A DNA stretch of 64,000 bases from Anaeromyxobacter oryzae. Its GTDB lineage: Bacteria; Myxococcota; Myxococcia; Myxococcales; Anaeromyxobacteraceae. The translations under genes were made by a program, and so were the position numbers. Below the pieces are notes generated by a model that worked only from the letters and a program-made list of their open reading frames with translations, did no database searches and had not been told where the DNA came from. Shown here one piece after another: positions 1 through 8,173 of the stretch. Positions within the stretch are counted from its first letter, which is position 1. Each line of letters opens with the position of its first letter. Location of the stretch: the NCBI RefSeq assembly GCF_023169945.1, contig NZ_AP025591.1:5874501-5938500 (forward strand), read 5' to 3'.

Positions 1-369
1 GTTCAGGTCGATGGTCACCGAGTCGGGCTTCACGTCGCGGATGGAGAACGGCACGGGATCGCCGTTGGGACCCTCCGCCGTGAGCTCCATCCCGACCTGC
101 GGGTCGAACCCGGGCGGGAACGCGCCGCGCGGGACCTGCTGCACGCCCCGGGGATCGTGCTCGCCGTAGCCCTCTGCCGGCTGGACGACGACCTGCTTCT
201 TCTCGCCGACGTCGAGCCCCTCCAGCGCGGACTCGAGCCCGGGCACGATCTGCCCCTCGCCGTGCAGGTAGGTGAGCGGATCTCCCGGCTCCGACGCGTC
301 GACCACCTGGCCGTCCCCGAGGTGGAGCGAGTAGTCGATGCCGACGACGTTGCCCTTCGCGATCTTCAT
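1..369 (-). CDS. slyD: FKBP-type peptidyl-prolyl cis-trans isomerase, SlyD-like (3' end beyond window)
   Basis: The visible 123 residues form the N-terminal part of a SlyD-type FKBP, a cytoplasmic folding catalyst and chaperone that isomerises X-Pro bonds. The FKBP signature GQIVPGLESALEG lies at residues 38-50, followed by the Lys-rich strand VGEKKQVVV. The segment from about residue 65 has the proline/glycine-rich look of the insert-in-flap chaperone domain, with GYGEHDP at its start. The ATG start is preceded by a GGAGG ribosome site. The metal-binding His-rich tail typical of Escherichia coli SlyD cannot be assessed because the gene runs out of the window at position 1. Confidence 0.9.
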   Translation of the reverse strand, partial: MKIAKGNVVGIDYSLHLGDGQVVDASEPGDPLTYLHGEGQIVPGLESALEGLDVGEKKQVVVQPAEGYGEHDPRGVQQVPRGAFPPGFDPQVGMELTAEGPNGDPVPFSIRDVKPDSVTIDLN

Positions 370-740
370 GAGGCCCTCCGCAGGCCTGACAGTTTGGGGA
401 CGGCGACGCGCCTTTCCCACCGGGCGGTATTCCGCGATCGGCGGGCGACGAGCAAGGGAATCCGCCCCGACCTGCGAAAAAAAACGCGCCGGCCACGCCG
501 AGGGTCGGCGGGCCGGCGGTGAGGCAGCGTCGCGGTCCGTGTACCGCGACGCCCGTGAAGCGGCGACGCTTCCCGAGAGTGCACCCCGCGTGCCGTACGC
601 TCGGCCGAGCGCCTCCCGTGCAGATCGACCAGTTCGACCGCCGATGCGGCGCATGCCGAGGAGCGTGCTCGCGATCCAGGCACGAAAGGCCTGCGTCCCG
701 GAGCCCCCCGCGAGAAAGCTTTGCGAGGTGAGGGGCCGGC
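370..740. other. Intergenic region with a terminator; otherwise featureless
   Basis: This 371-bp gap separates the SlyD-like gene from the VWA gene; both are on the minus strand. It holds the strong minus-strand terminator at 477-518 and, between that and position 370, the presumed promoter of the SlyD-like gene, although no convincing -35/-10 pair was found. Open frames seen on both strands are arginine-rich GC artefacts with no family resemblance. Confidence 0.6.
477..518 (-). terminator. Rho-independent terminator of the VWA/DUF4159 operon
   Basis: On the minus strand a 14-bp stem (CGCCGGCC CGCCGA paired with TCGGCG GGCCGGCG with one bulged base) closes a CCC loop at 487-518. It is followed by CG and a run of eight T residues (477-484). 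It lies about 220 bp past the stop of the VWA gene and is the clearest intrinsic terminator in the window. Confidence 0.85.
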
Positions 741-3023
741 CTACCAGTACCCCCAGCGCCGGCGCAGGACCCACTCGGCTGCGAGCGCCCCCGCCAGGGC
801 GGCGAGCGTCCACCAGCGATCCCAGATCGGCACCGCCTTCCGGCGGCCGATCTCGACGACGTCCGCCTCCTGCAGCGCGAGGTCGGGGAGATCGCCGCCC
901 GGGAGCGCCGAGGCGCGGCCGCCCGTCGCCTCGGCGATGGCGGACATGAGCTCGGGGCGGGGCGCGACGTCCGCGTCCTCCGGTCCGGCGCCGCGGACCG
1001 CCACCGCCGCGGTCGCCGTCTCCGCCCCTCCGTCGCCGTGCGCGACGACCTTGTAGGCGCCCGGCCCCGGCGGGACGAGCTCGATCCGCGCCGTCCCGTC
1101 GGCGCCCGCGACGGCCTCGCCGCGGGCCACCGACCGGCCGTCGTCCGAGACCAGCTCGGCCGAGACCTTCTTGCCCTCGGCGGGGCCCCAGTCCGGATTG
1201 CGCGCGGAGACGGTCAGCCCGACGGGAGCGCCGGGCTCCGCCGCCGGCGCGTCCGGCTCCACCTGGAGCGGCGCGAGCGCCGGGTCGCGCACGAGCCAGC
1301 GCAGCGCGCCATTCCAGAAGCGGAGGTACGCGCGGTTGCCCTGGCCGGACTCCGCCGCGACGAACCCCCAGCGCCACGTGGCGTCCGTCGTCACGGCGAG
1401 GGTCCGGCCGTGAGCCACCTCGCGGACGGCGACGAGCGGCGCGGGCCGGCCCTCCACCTCGACCCCGGGCGCGTCGAGGAGCACCGTCGCGCCGGCGCCC
1501 GGCGCGAGCGCCCGCGTGAGGTTCACGGCGGTGACGGGCGGGAGCGCCGCCCACACCGCGTCGTTCTGGCCCTCGCCGGGCGCGAGGGCGGTCACCGGGT
1601 GGCGCTTCCCCTCGGCGGTGAGCCGGGGATGGACCTCCGTCTCCGCCTCGGTGGTCCCGTCGAGCGGCGCGACCGGGAGCACGTCCGCGAGCGGCGTCTC
1701 GCCGTAGTGGCCGTCCCCGAAGCTCTGCTCGCCGCCGATCATCGCGAGGGCGCCGCCGTTCAGGACGTACTCGCGGACGTTCGGCAGGAAGCGGTCGATC
1801 TCGAGGCCGCGGTACGGCCCGTACGCGAAGTTCACGAACAGCACCGCGTCGAACGTCTTGAGCTGCTCGCCGAAGATCTCCGAGACCGGGAACGGGATGA
1901 GCGACAGCTCCTCCTGCGGGCCCGGCTGATCCGCGTTCGAGCGCAGGATGAAGAAGCTCACCAGATCGACGTTCGGATCCTGCTTCAGCAGCCCGCGCAG
2001 GAACCGGACGTCCCAGCTCGGGCGCCCGGCGACCAGGAGGACGCGGACGCGGTCGCGGATGACGCGCAGCACGAAGGACCGCTGGTTGTTCTCCACGACG
2101 GCCTCGCCCGGGAAGACGGGCGCCGCCACCGTGAACACGAACGTGCCGGTCTGGTCCGGCGCGAAGGTGAGCGGGACGGTGTACCGGTCCTTGCCGCGCT
2201 GGAGCTTCACGTGCGCCTGCGCGACCACGCTGCCCTCGCGGCGCAGGACGAGCTCCACGTCCTCGTCGGAGAAGCCGCGGGCGCGGAGCGTCGCCTCCAC
2301 CGTGACGGTGTTCCGGACGAACGCAAAGTCGTCGACCGCGAGCCGCTCGATGGCGAGGTCGCGCGGCGCGCCGCGGCCGACCGCGACCGTGTTGACCGGG
2401 AACCCGAGCGCCCGGAGCTTCGCGCGCGACGCGCCGTCGAGGCCGCCGGCGAGCGCCGCGTTGTCGGCGCCGTCGGAGAGGATCAGCGCGCCCGCGAGCT
2501 TCCGGGAAGCGCCGCCGCCGCCCGCGGCGGCCGCGTCCAGGGCGCCGAGCAGGTCCGTCTTGCCGCCCGTGGGGGGAAGCCCCCGCGCGGCGGCGGCGGG
2601 GTCGACGGGGGCGACGTCGCCGCCGAACGCGTACCACTCGACGTCCACCCGGTCCTGCAGCCGCGCGAGCTCCGCGCGGTGATCGGCGAGGAAGGCGCCC
2701 GCGGCGGAGGCGCGCGGCGGGCCGCCGGGCTCCACCGGGAACGCCATCGACCGGGACGCGTCGACGAGCACCGCGAAGCGGTTCCGGACCCGCGCCGTCT
2801 GCAGCAGCTCCAGCGCCGGCTCGACGAGGAGGAAGAGGGCGAGCGCCGCGGACGCGGCGCGGAGCGCGACGAGCACCAGGCGGCGCCGCGGCCGCGCCTC
2901 GCCGTGGAGGCCGCGCCAGGCGAGCGCGACCGCCGCGAGCGCCGCGAGGCCGAGGAGCGCGAGCGCCCACGGCGGCAGCGGGGAGAGGGCGGTGAGCCGC
3001 CACGCGTTGTACGCGGGATCCAA
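741..3023 (-). CDS. VWA-domain membrane protein with glutamine-amidotransferase-like region
   Basis: A 760-residue envelope protein of the BatA-like family found next to MoxR/DUF58 genes in many bacteria. Two hydrophobic helices occupy roughly residues 15-70. A von Willebrand A domain with the metal-site motif DASRSM begins near residue 88. A later region around residues 300-480 (VLLVAGRPSWDVRFL, then GGALAMIGGEQSFG) resembles the class-I glutamine-amidotransferase-like fold of this family. Beta-sandwich-like repeats follow, and a last transmembrane helix ends the protein at WVLRRRWGYW. The start is TTG, chosen because GGAG lies about 11 nt upstream inside the preceding gene, leaving a 6-nt intergenic gap. 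Its biochemical role is unknown. Confidence 0.8.
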   Translation of the reverse strand: MDPAYNAWRLTALSPLPPWALALLGLAALAAVALAWRGLHGEARPRRRLVLVALRAASAALALFLLVEPALELLQTARVRNRFAVLVDASRSMAFPVEPGGPPRASAAGAFLADHRAELARLQDRVDVEWYAFGGDVAPVDPAAAARGLPPTGGKTDLLGALDAAAAGGGGASRKLAGALILSDGADNAALAGGLDGASRAKLRALGFPVNTVAVGRGAPRDLAIERLAVDDFAFVRNTVTVEATLRARGFSDEDVELVLRREGSVVAQAHVKLQRGKDRYTVPLTFAPDQTGTFVFTVAAPVFPGEAVVENNQRSFVLRVIRDRVRVLLVAGRPSWDVRFLRGLLKQDPNVDLVSFFILRSNADQPGPQEELSLIPFPVSEIFGEQLKTFDAVLFVNFAYGPYRGLEIDRFLPNVREYVLNGGALAMIGGEQSFGDGHYGETPLADVLPVAPLDGTTEAETEVHPRLTAEGKRHPVTALAPGEGQNDAVWAALPPVTAVNLTRALAPGAGATVLLDAPGVEVEGRPAPLVAVREVAHGRTLAVTTDATWRWGFVAAESGQGNRAYLRFWNGALRWLVRDPALAPLQVEPDAPAAEPGAPVGLTVSARNPDWGPAEGKKVSAELVSDDGRSVARGEAVAGADGTARIELVPPGPGAYKVVAHGDGGAETATAAVAVRGAGPEDADVAPRPELMSAIAEATGGRASALPGGDLPDLALQEADVVEIGRRKAVPIWDRWWTLAALAGALAAEWVLRRRWGYW

Positions 3024-3029
3024 GGGCTG

Positions 3030-3800
3030 CTAGCTCCGCCGCCGCATGATGAACGGCAGGTGCACCGCGTCGTCCTTGTAGTCGGTGCAGAGCGCGTACA
3101 TCGCGAGGTTCACGCCGACGCGGAACGCGGTCTCCCGCTGCGCCTCGCCGCCGGGCGTGCAGGGGTACTCCCACTCGCCGAGCTCGCTGCGCGCCCACGC
3201 GCCGCCGAGGTCGTTCTGCGTGTAGACGACCGCGAGCCGGCCGTCGAGCGCCTGCGCCTCCACCCACGGCTTCACGAGGACGCGGCCGCCCTGGCGATCG
3301 AGGAGGTAGAACGTCTTGTTCAGCACGTGCTCGCGCGGCACCGGCTGCAGCGGCGCCGTCGGGAGCACCGCCGCGAGCTCGCGCCGCGCGGAGGCGTCGA
3401 AGCCGTCGCCGTCCGAGCCGTCCGCTGCGTCCACGAGCAGGAACCCGCCGTACTGGAGGTGCCGCCGCAGCGCCGCGCGCTCGGGCTCGGAGAACGCCGG
3501 GAACGGGCCCGCGCCCGCGAGGTAGAGCATCGGCCACCGGTGGAGGCCGGGGCGGTCGAGCCGGACCGGAACCGAGTCCGGCGCGGGCTCGATCGAGGTG
3601 CGCCGGCCGAGCTCCCATCCGAGGCGACGGATCGCGGAGGGGCGCGGGTTCCAGTTCCCGCCGTGCTGGACGTGGCCGATGGCGAGGAGCGAGGGGGCGG
3701 GGAGCGCGGAGCCGCGGCGGGGCAGGGCCGCGGCGAGCGCCGCGGCCGCGGCGCCCCGGAGGAGGGCGCGGCGCGAGATGAGGCGGGGGCGACGGATCAT
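3030..3800 (-). CDS. DUF4159 family protein with Tat-type signal
   Basis: A 256-residue protein whose N-terminus carries a twin-arginine signal (SRRALLRG followed by an alanine-rich hydrophobic stretch), so export in folded form is likely. The body matches the DUF4159 layout: WPMLYLAG, a HLQYGGFLLVDAADGSDG segment, and HVLNKTFYLLD. It ends with MYALCTDYKDDAVHLPFIMRR, the usual C-terminus of the family. DUF4159 proteins are regularly paired with BatA/VWA membrane proteins, as here, where the two are separated by 6 nt. The frame stays open far upstream, but the ATG at 3800 places the signal peptide at the N-terminus. Molecular function is not known. Confidence 0.8.
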   Translation of the reverse strand: MIRRPRLISRRALLRGAAAAALAAALPRRGSALPAPSLLAIGHVQHGGNWNPRPSAIRRLGWELGRRTSIEPAPDSVPVRLDRPGLHRWPMLYLAGAGPFPAFSEPERAALRRHLQYGGFLLVDAADGSDGDGFDASARRELAAVLPTAPLQPVPREHVLNKTFYLLDRQGGRVLVKPWVEAQALDGRLAVVYTQNDLGGAWARSELGEWEYPCTPGGEAQRETAFRVGVNLAMYALCTDYKDDAVHLPFIMRRRS

Positions 3801-3937
3801 CGGCTTCGGGGGAACCGCCCGGCGGTACGCGCATTCCTCTGGCGCGTTCCCACAGTCTAGGACGGATCGGCGAACGGCGCCCGCGAGATCCACCCGGCCG
3901 GGTTCGGCCGGCTGGACGCGTGCTACAGTCCGCCGCC

Positions 3938-4195
3938 ATGGCGCGGACGGACGACGGGTCGCGGGCCCGGCGGGTGGATGCCCTCGGGGCGCTCCTGGAG
4001 AGCGGGGATCACGGGGGCGCGCGCGCCGAGGGCCGCCGCCGCCTCGCGGACGCGGGGGCCTCGCGGGAGGAGCGGGCGGAGGCAGAGGCGGTGCTCCGGT
4101 CGCTCCGGCCCGAGCCCGCAGCCGTCGTGGTCGGGGCCGGCGCCGCGGCGCTCGCCGCCGCGGTGACGCTCTGGGCCTTGCTGGGCGGCCGGTGA
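3938..4195 (+). CDS. Small membrane protein of unknown function
   Basis: An 85-residue protein with a charged N-terminal half (GDHGGARAEGRRRLADAG) of helical, single-TPR-like character and one C-terminal transmembrane helix (about residues 62-82, VVVGAGAAALAAAVTLWALL). The ATG at 3938 is preferred over a GTG six codons earlier. Its stop shares one base with the next start (TGATG), so the two genes are almost certainly cotranscribed and translationally coupled. No family is recognised. Confidence 0.6.
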   Translation: MARTDDGSRARRVDALGALLESGDHGGARAEGRRRLADAGASREERAEAEAVLRSLRPEPAAVVVGAGAAALAAAVTLWALLGGR

Positions 4196-4848
4196 TGGAG
4201 CCGCTCGTCGCGCAGGCCCTGGCCGTCGTGACGCGCCTCGCCGCCGAGGCGCGCGGCCTCGGGACGCTCGCGGGGGCGGCGCTCCTCGTCGCGGGCGTCG
4301 CGGCGCTCGGGGCGGCCGATCGGCTCCGCCGTCCCACTGCGGTCGTCGGCGGAGCGGCGGTCGGCGCGCTCGCGGGCCTCGCCGTGCGGGCGCTGCTCGC
4401 CGGGGGTGGCGACGCGTCGCCCACGGTGGCGGCCGCGGTCGGCGCCCTCCTCGGCGGCGCGGCGAGCGGGCTCTGGCCCGCCGCGTTCCCGGCGCTCGCC
4501 TGCGCGCTCTGCGGCGGCCTCGCGGGCGTGCACGTCCCGGTCGCCGGGAGCGCCCACGCCGGCGCCGGCGTGGGCGCCCTGGTCGGCGCCGCCCTCGGGG
4601 TCGTCGCGGCGCGATCCGTGGCGGTGGCGCTCGCGACGCTGGGCGGCGGCCTCGCGGCCGTGCTCGGCGCGGTGACGCTGGCGGGCTCGCGCGCACCCGC
4701 GGAGGAGCTCGCGAGGCACCCGGCGGCGCTCGCGGGCGTCGCCCTCGTCCTCGCGGTGGCAGGGTCCGCGTACCAGCTCGCGCGCGGGCCGGCGGGACCG
4801 GGCCCGAGGGCGCGGCCGCCGGCGGAGCGGCTCGCGGACGCGGACTAG
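4195..4848 (+). CDS. Polytopic membrane protein of unknown function
   Basis: 217 residues made almost entirely of Ala/Gly/Val/Leu-rich hydrophobic segments, with roughly six to seven predicted helices, no obvious soluble domain and a short charged tail (RPPAERLADAD). It is coupled to the preceding small membrane protein gene by a TGATG overlap. It converges on rpoH, and the two stop codons share a single CTAG palindrome, so the genes overlap by 4 bp tail to tail. Codon usage is like that of its neighbours. No function can be assigned. Confidence 0.65.
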   Translation: MEPLVAQALAVVTRLAAEARGLGTLAGAALLVAGVAALGAADRLRRPTAVVGGAAVGALAGLAVRALLAGGGDASPTVAAAVGALLGGAASGLWPAAFPALACALCGGLAGVHVPVAGSAHAGAGVGALVGAALGVVAARSVAVALATLGGGLAAVLGAVTLAGSRAPAEELARHPAALAGVALVLAVAGSAYQLARGPAGPGPRARPPAERLADAD

Positions 4849-5822
4849 GACTCCGGCGGTCCGAGGAGCTCGAAGTCCGGGATCTCGTCGCGGAGGTACT
4901 CGCGGAGGCGCCCGGTGAGCTTCGCCTCGATCTGGCGGGCGCGCTCGCGGGTGAGCTTGAAGCGGTCCCCGATCTCCTGGAGCGTGAGCGGCGGCGTCCC
5001 GTCCGGCGGGAGGAGCCGGTGCTCGAAGATGTACCGCTCCTTCTCGTCGGTGATCGTCCCCGCGAACTTCTGCAGCTTCTCCCGGAAGACGCGCCGCAGC
5101 TCCTCGTCGGCGATCGCGGCGTCGGCGGCGGGCGCGCCGTCGGACGCCACGCGATCGAGCCGCGTCTGCCGCGACTCGTCGTCGTCGCCGAGCGGCGCGT
5201 CGAGCGAGAGGTCCTCGCTCGCCATCCGCGCGCTCATCTCCTCGACGTCCTTCTCCTCGACCTGGAGGTTCTTCGCGAGGAGCCGCGGCGTCGGCTCGAT
5301 GCCCCGGGCGAGCAGCTTCTCGCGCTCCTTCGCGAGGTTGAAGAACAGCTTCCGCTGCGCCTGCGTGGTGCCGAGCTTCACCATCCGCCAGTTCTCCATG
5401 AGGAACCGGATGATGTAGGCGCGGATCCACCAGGCCGCGTACGAGGAGAGCTTCACGCCCTTCCACGGGTCGTACTTCTTCACGGCCTGCATGAGCCCCA
5501 TGTTCCCCTCCTGGACGAGGTCCAGGAGCTGGAACGCGGTGCGGCGGTACTCGTGCGCGATCTTCACCACGAGGCGAAGGTTCGAGGCGACGAGCTTGTA
5601 GGCGGCGTCGACGTCGCCGCTCTCGCGGTAGCGGACCGCGAGGTCGTGCTCCTCCTCCCGGGAGAGCACGGGGTGGCGGGCGACCTCCGCCATGTACGCG
5701 CGGAGCGGGTCGTAGCGGACGAGCCCGCCCGCGCCGGGCGCGTCGGCGTCCGAGCCGCGCGCGGGCAGGGCGGGCCTGGACCGGGGGGCGGTGTCGTCTC
5801 GGTCGCGGGGATCGTCCGGCAT
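4845..5822 (-). CDS. rpoH: RNA polymerase sigma factor, sigma-32 (RpoH) family
   Basis: A 325-residue group-3 sigma-70 factor. Region 2 is intact (SNLRLVVKIAHEYRR, then LVQEGNMGLMQAVKKYDP, then FSSYAAWWIRAYI-like). It is followed by the RpoH-box signature QRKLFFNL, which distinguishes heat-shock sigma-32 from other sigma factors, and a region 4 helix-turn-helix LTLQEIGDRFKLTRERARQIE. An acidic N-terminal extension of about 40 residues precedes region 1.2. Expected role: transcription of chaperone and protease genes under heat or envelope stress. The start at 5822 is the most upstream plausible ATG before the conserved core; no strong ribosome site is visible. It is divergent from the RNA helicase gene across a 240-bp gap. 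Confidence 0.88.
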   Translation of the reverse strand: MPDDPRDRDDTAPRSRPALPARGSDADAPGAGGLVRYDPLRAYMAEVARHPVLSREEEHDLAVRYRESGDVDAAYKLVASNLRLVVKIAHEYRRTAFQLLDLVQEGNMGLMQAVKKYDPWKGVKLSSYAAWWIRAYIIRFLMENWRMVKLGTTQAQRKLFFNLAKEREKLLARGIEPTPRLLAKNLQVEEKDVEEMSARMASEDLSLDAPLGDDDESRQTRLDRVASDGAPAADAAIADEELRRVFREKLQKFAGTITDEKERYIFEHRLLPPDGTPPLTLQEIGDRFKLTRERARQIEAKLTGRLREYLRDEIPDFELLGPPES

Positions 5823-6062
5823 CGGGGTCGTGGGGCGTCGCGCGAGGCGCGCGGCGCGCTGTCCGCGGCGGGCGCGGAAGTGGCGGCCGCGACAAATCGT
5901 TGTGATATAGATGTCCGGCCTCTCGCGCAAGGCGCGAAACGGCCTAGACGCCGGCGCATGGCGCGTTTCGGGGAACGGCGCGGCCCCCCGACCGGAAGGT
6001 CGGGAGCCCACGCGGTCCCAGGACGAAGCCGCCATGCGCCGCTCGAACCAAGAGTGGAGCAC

Positions 6063-8027
6063 ATGGAGAACGAGATGGGTGGGGCGCCCGTGGTGGCGCC
6101 CTCGGATTACGTCGCAGAGACCTCCTTCGACGACCTCGGGCTTTCGGAAGGGGTGCGCCGCGCGATCGCGGAGCGCGGGTACCAGAAGCCCACGCCGGTG
6201 CAGGCCGCCACGTACCGGCCGCTCCGGGACGGCAAGGACGTCATCGTCCGGTCGAAGACGGGCACCGGGAAGACGGCCGCCTTCGCGATCCCGCTGCTCG
6301 AGCGCATCCCCGAGGGCCGGCGGAAGCCCTCGGCGCTGGTGATGTGCCCGACGCGCGAGCTGGCGCTGCAGGTGGCGGAGGAGTTCGCCGCCCTCGCGAA
6401 GCACCGCGACCTCTCGGTCGTGGCGATCTACGGCGGCGCGTCGATGGGCGAGCAGCTCGCGAAGCTCGAGGCCGGCGCGGAGATCGTCGTCGGCACGCCG
6501 GGCCGGATCTACGACCACATCCGCCGGCGGACGCTGAACCTCGACGCGGCGATGGCCTGCTGCCTCGACGAGGCGGACGAGATGCTGAACATGGGCTTCT
6601 TCGAGGAGGTGACGCGCATCCTCGATCACCTGCCCGACGACTGCCAGCAGCTGCTCTTCTCCGCGACGGTGCCCGCGGACATCGAGCAGATCATCCACAA
6701 ATACCTCACCGATCCGGAGACGATCCTGCTCTCCGGCGACGAGTACACCGTCGAGAACATCCACAACGTGATGTACCCGACGGTCGACGCGTACCCAAAG
6801 CCCCGGAACCTCCTCTACATGCTGGAGATCGAGGAGCCGGAGACCGCGATCGTGTTCTGCAACACCCGGAGCGACACCTCGCTCGTCACCGCGGTGCTGA
6901 ACCGGAACGGCTTCGACGCGGAGCTCCTGAACGGGGACCTGCCGCAGAAGGAGCGCGAGCGGGTGATGGCGAAGGTGAAGCGGGGCGAGGTCCGCTTCAT
7001 GGTGGCGACCGACATCGCCGCGCGCGGCATCGACATCTCCGACCTGTCCCACGTCATCAACTACTCCCTGCCCGAGGACCCGGCGGTGTTCCTGCACCGC
7101 GTCGGTCGCACCGGCCGCATCGGCAAGAAGGGCACGAGCCTCTCGCTCGTCTCGGGCGCCGAGATCCACACGCTCACCGCGCTCCAGAAGAAGTTCGGGA
7201 TCTCGTTCGAGCAGAAGGCGCTCCCGACGCCGGAGGAGGCGCGGAAGGTCTGGACCGAGCGCCACGTCGGCGAGCTGAAGGAGGCGATGAGCGCGTCGAT
7301 CTTCGAGGCGTTCATCCCGCTCTCGCAGGAGCTGAGGAACCGCCCGGACGGCGAGTACCTCGTCGCCTTCGCGCTCAAGTACTTCTTCACGCACCACCGC
7401 ATCGAGAAGATGACGGACCTGCAGAAGGCCGAGCACAAGCGCGAGGAGCACGAGCGCCGCGAGAAGATCGAGCAACGCGAGGCGAAGCCGGAGCAAGGCC
7501 GCGGCCGGCGCGGCCGCGGTCGTGACGAGGGGCGCGAGGGGCGGAGCCGCGATCGCGAGGCGCCGCGCGAGGCCCGCGAGGGCGAGGCGCGCGACGGCGA
7601 GCGTGCCCGGAGCGGGGAGCGCGGGCGCGACGGAGAGGGCCGCCGCCGGCGGGGGCGCGACGAGCGTCGTCCCGAGGAGCCTCGGGGCGAGCGGACGCCG
7701 ACGGTCGAGGTCGCCGCCGCGGAGGCCGGGGCCGCCGGCAACGGCGCCGCGGTGGAGGTCGCCGCGGAGGCGGCGTCCGAGCGCCCGGGCCGCGGGCGGG
7801 TGTTCGTGACCCTCGGCGAGGCCGACGGCGTGGACGCCGGGAAGGTGCGCGAGGCGGTCGGGTCGCTCGCGCCCGGCGTCGAGCTCGAGGGCGTCGAGGT
7901 CCGGCGCACCCACAGCTTCGTGGAAGTGAAGCCGGATGCGGTCGAGGGCCTGGTCGCCGCGCTCGACGGCAAGGACTGGAACGGGAAGAAGCTCGCCGCC
8001 GAGCGGGCGCGCCGGCGCCGCCGCTAG
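6063..8027 (+). CDS. DEAD-box ATP-dependent RNA helicase with RNA-binding tail
   Basis: 654 residues with the full helicase core: Q-motif region (GYQKPTPVQ), Walker A SKTGTGKT, PTRELA, GTPGR, LDEADEML, SAT, and the C-terminal RecA motifs DIAARGID and HRVGRTGRIG. After the core comes a charged Arg/Glu-rich linker of about 120 residues (GRGRRGRGRDEGREG and similar), probably disordered and RNA-binding. The last about 75 residues (VFVTLGEADGV to FVEVKPDAVEGLVAALDG) look like the DbpA/CsdA C-terminal RNA-recognition domain. Likely roles are ribosome assembly, mRNA unwinding and cold adaptation. GGAG precedes the ATG closely. The gene ends just before a strong hairpin at 8053-8082. Confidence 0.88.
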   Translation: MENEMGGAPVVAPSDYVAETSFDDLGLSEGVRRAIAERGYQKPTPVQAATYRPLRDGKDVIVRSKTGTGKTAAFAIPLLERIPEGRRKPSALVMCPTRELALQVAEEFAALAKHRDLSVVAIYGGASMGEQLAKLEAGAEIVVGTPGRIYDHIRRRTLNLDAAMACCLDEADEMLNMGFFEEVTRILDHLPDDCQQLLFSATVPADIEQIIHKYLTDPETILLSGDEYTVENIHNVMYPTVDAYPKPRNLLYMLEIEEPETAIVFCNTRSDTSLVTAVLNRNGFDAELLNGDLPQKERERVMAKVKRGEVRFMVATDIAARGIDISDLSHVINYSLPEDPAVFLHRVGRTGRIGKKGTSLSLVSGAEIHTLTALQKKFGISFEQKALPTPEEARKVWTERHVGELKEAMSASIFEAFIPLSQELRNRPDGEYLVAFALKYFFTHHRIEKMTDLQKAEHKREEHERREKIEQREAKPEQGRGRRGRGRDEGREGRSRDREAPREAREGEARDGERARSGERGRDGEGRRRRGRDERRPEEPRGERTPTVEVAAAEAGAAGNGAAVEVAAEAASERPGRGRVFVTLGEADGVDAGKVREAVGSLAPGVELEGVEVRRTHSFVEVKPDAVEGLVAALDGKDWNGKKLAAERARRRRR

Positions 8028-8052
8028 CGCTGCCCCGGACGCACGGCCTATC

Positions 8053-8082
8053 GCCGATCCCGGACGGACCGTCCGGGTCGGC
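8053..8082 (+). terminator. Strong hairpin downstream of the helicase gene (T-poor terminator)
   Basis: A 13-bp stem with one bulged T (GCCGA then CCCGGACG paired with CGTCCGGG then TCGGC) closes a GAC loop, 26 bp after the helicase stop. A G-rich run rather than a T tract follows, so classical intrinsic termination is uncertain. Position and stability still suggest transcript-end function or mRNA 3'-end protection. Confidence 0.55.
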
Positions 8083-8173
8083 GGGGGTCGTACCTCTCGC
8101 GCTCCTGCTTTCGTGGGGCATACACCGGTGGTCGGGGCCCGGTAGGATTCCGGGTCCACGCACCGGAGCGTAC

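Noticed and set aside
1038..3860. A 940-codon open frame on the plus strand opposite the VWA and DUF4159 genes
   Set aside because: It is Arg/Ala/Val/Glu-rich with no family motif, lies antisense to two recognisable genes and is explained by the scarcity of stop codons in GC-rich DNA.
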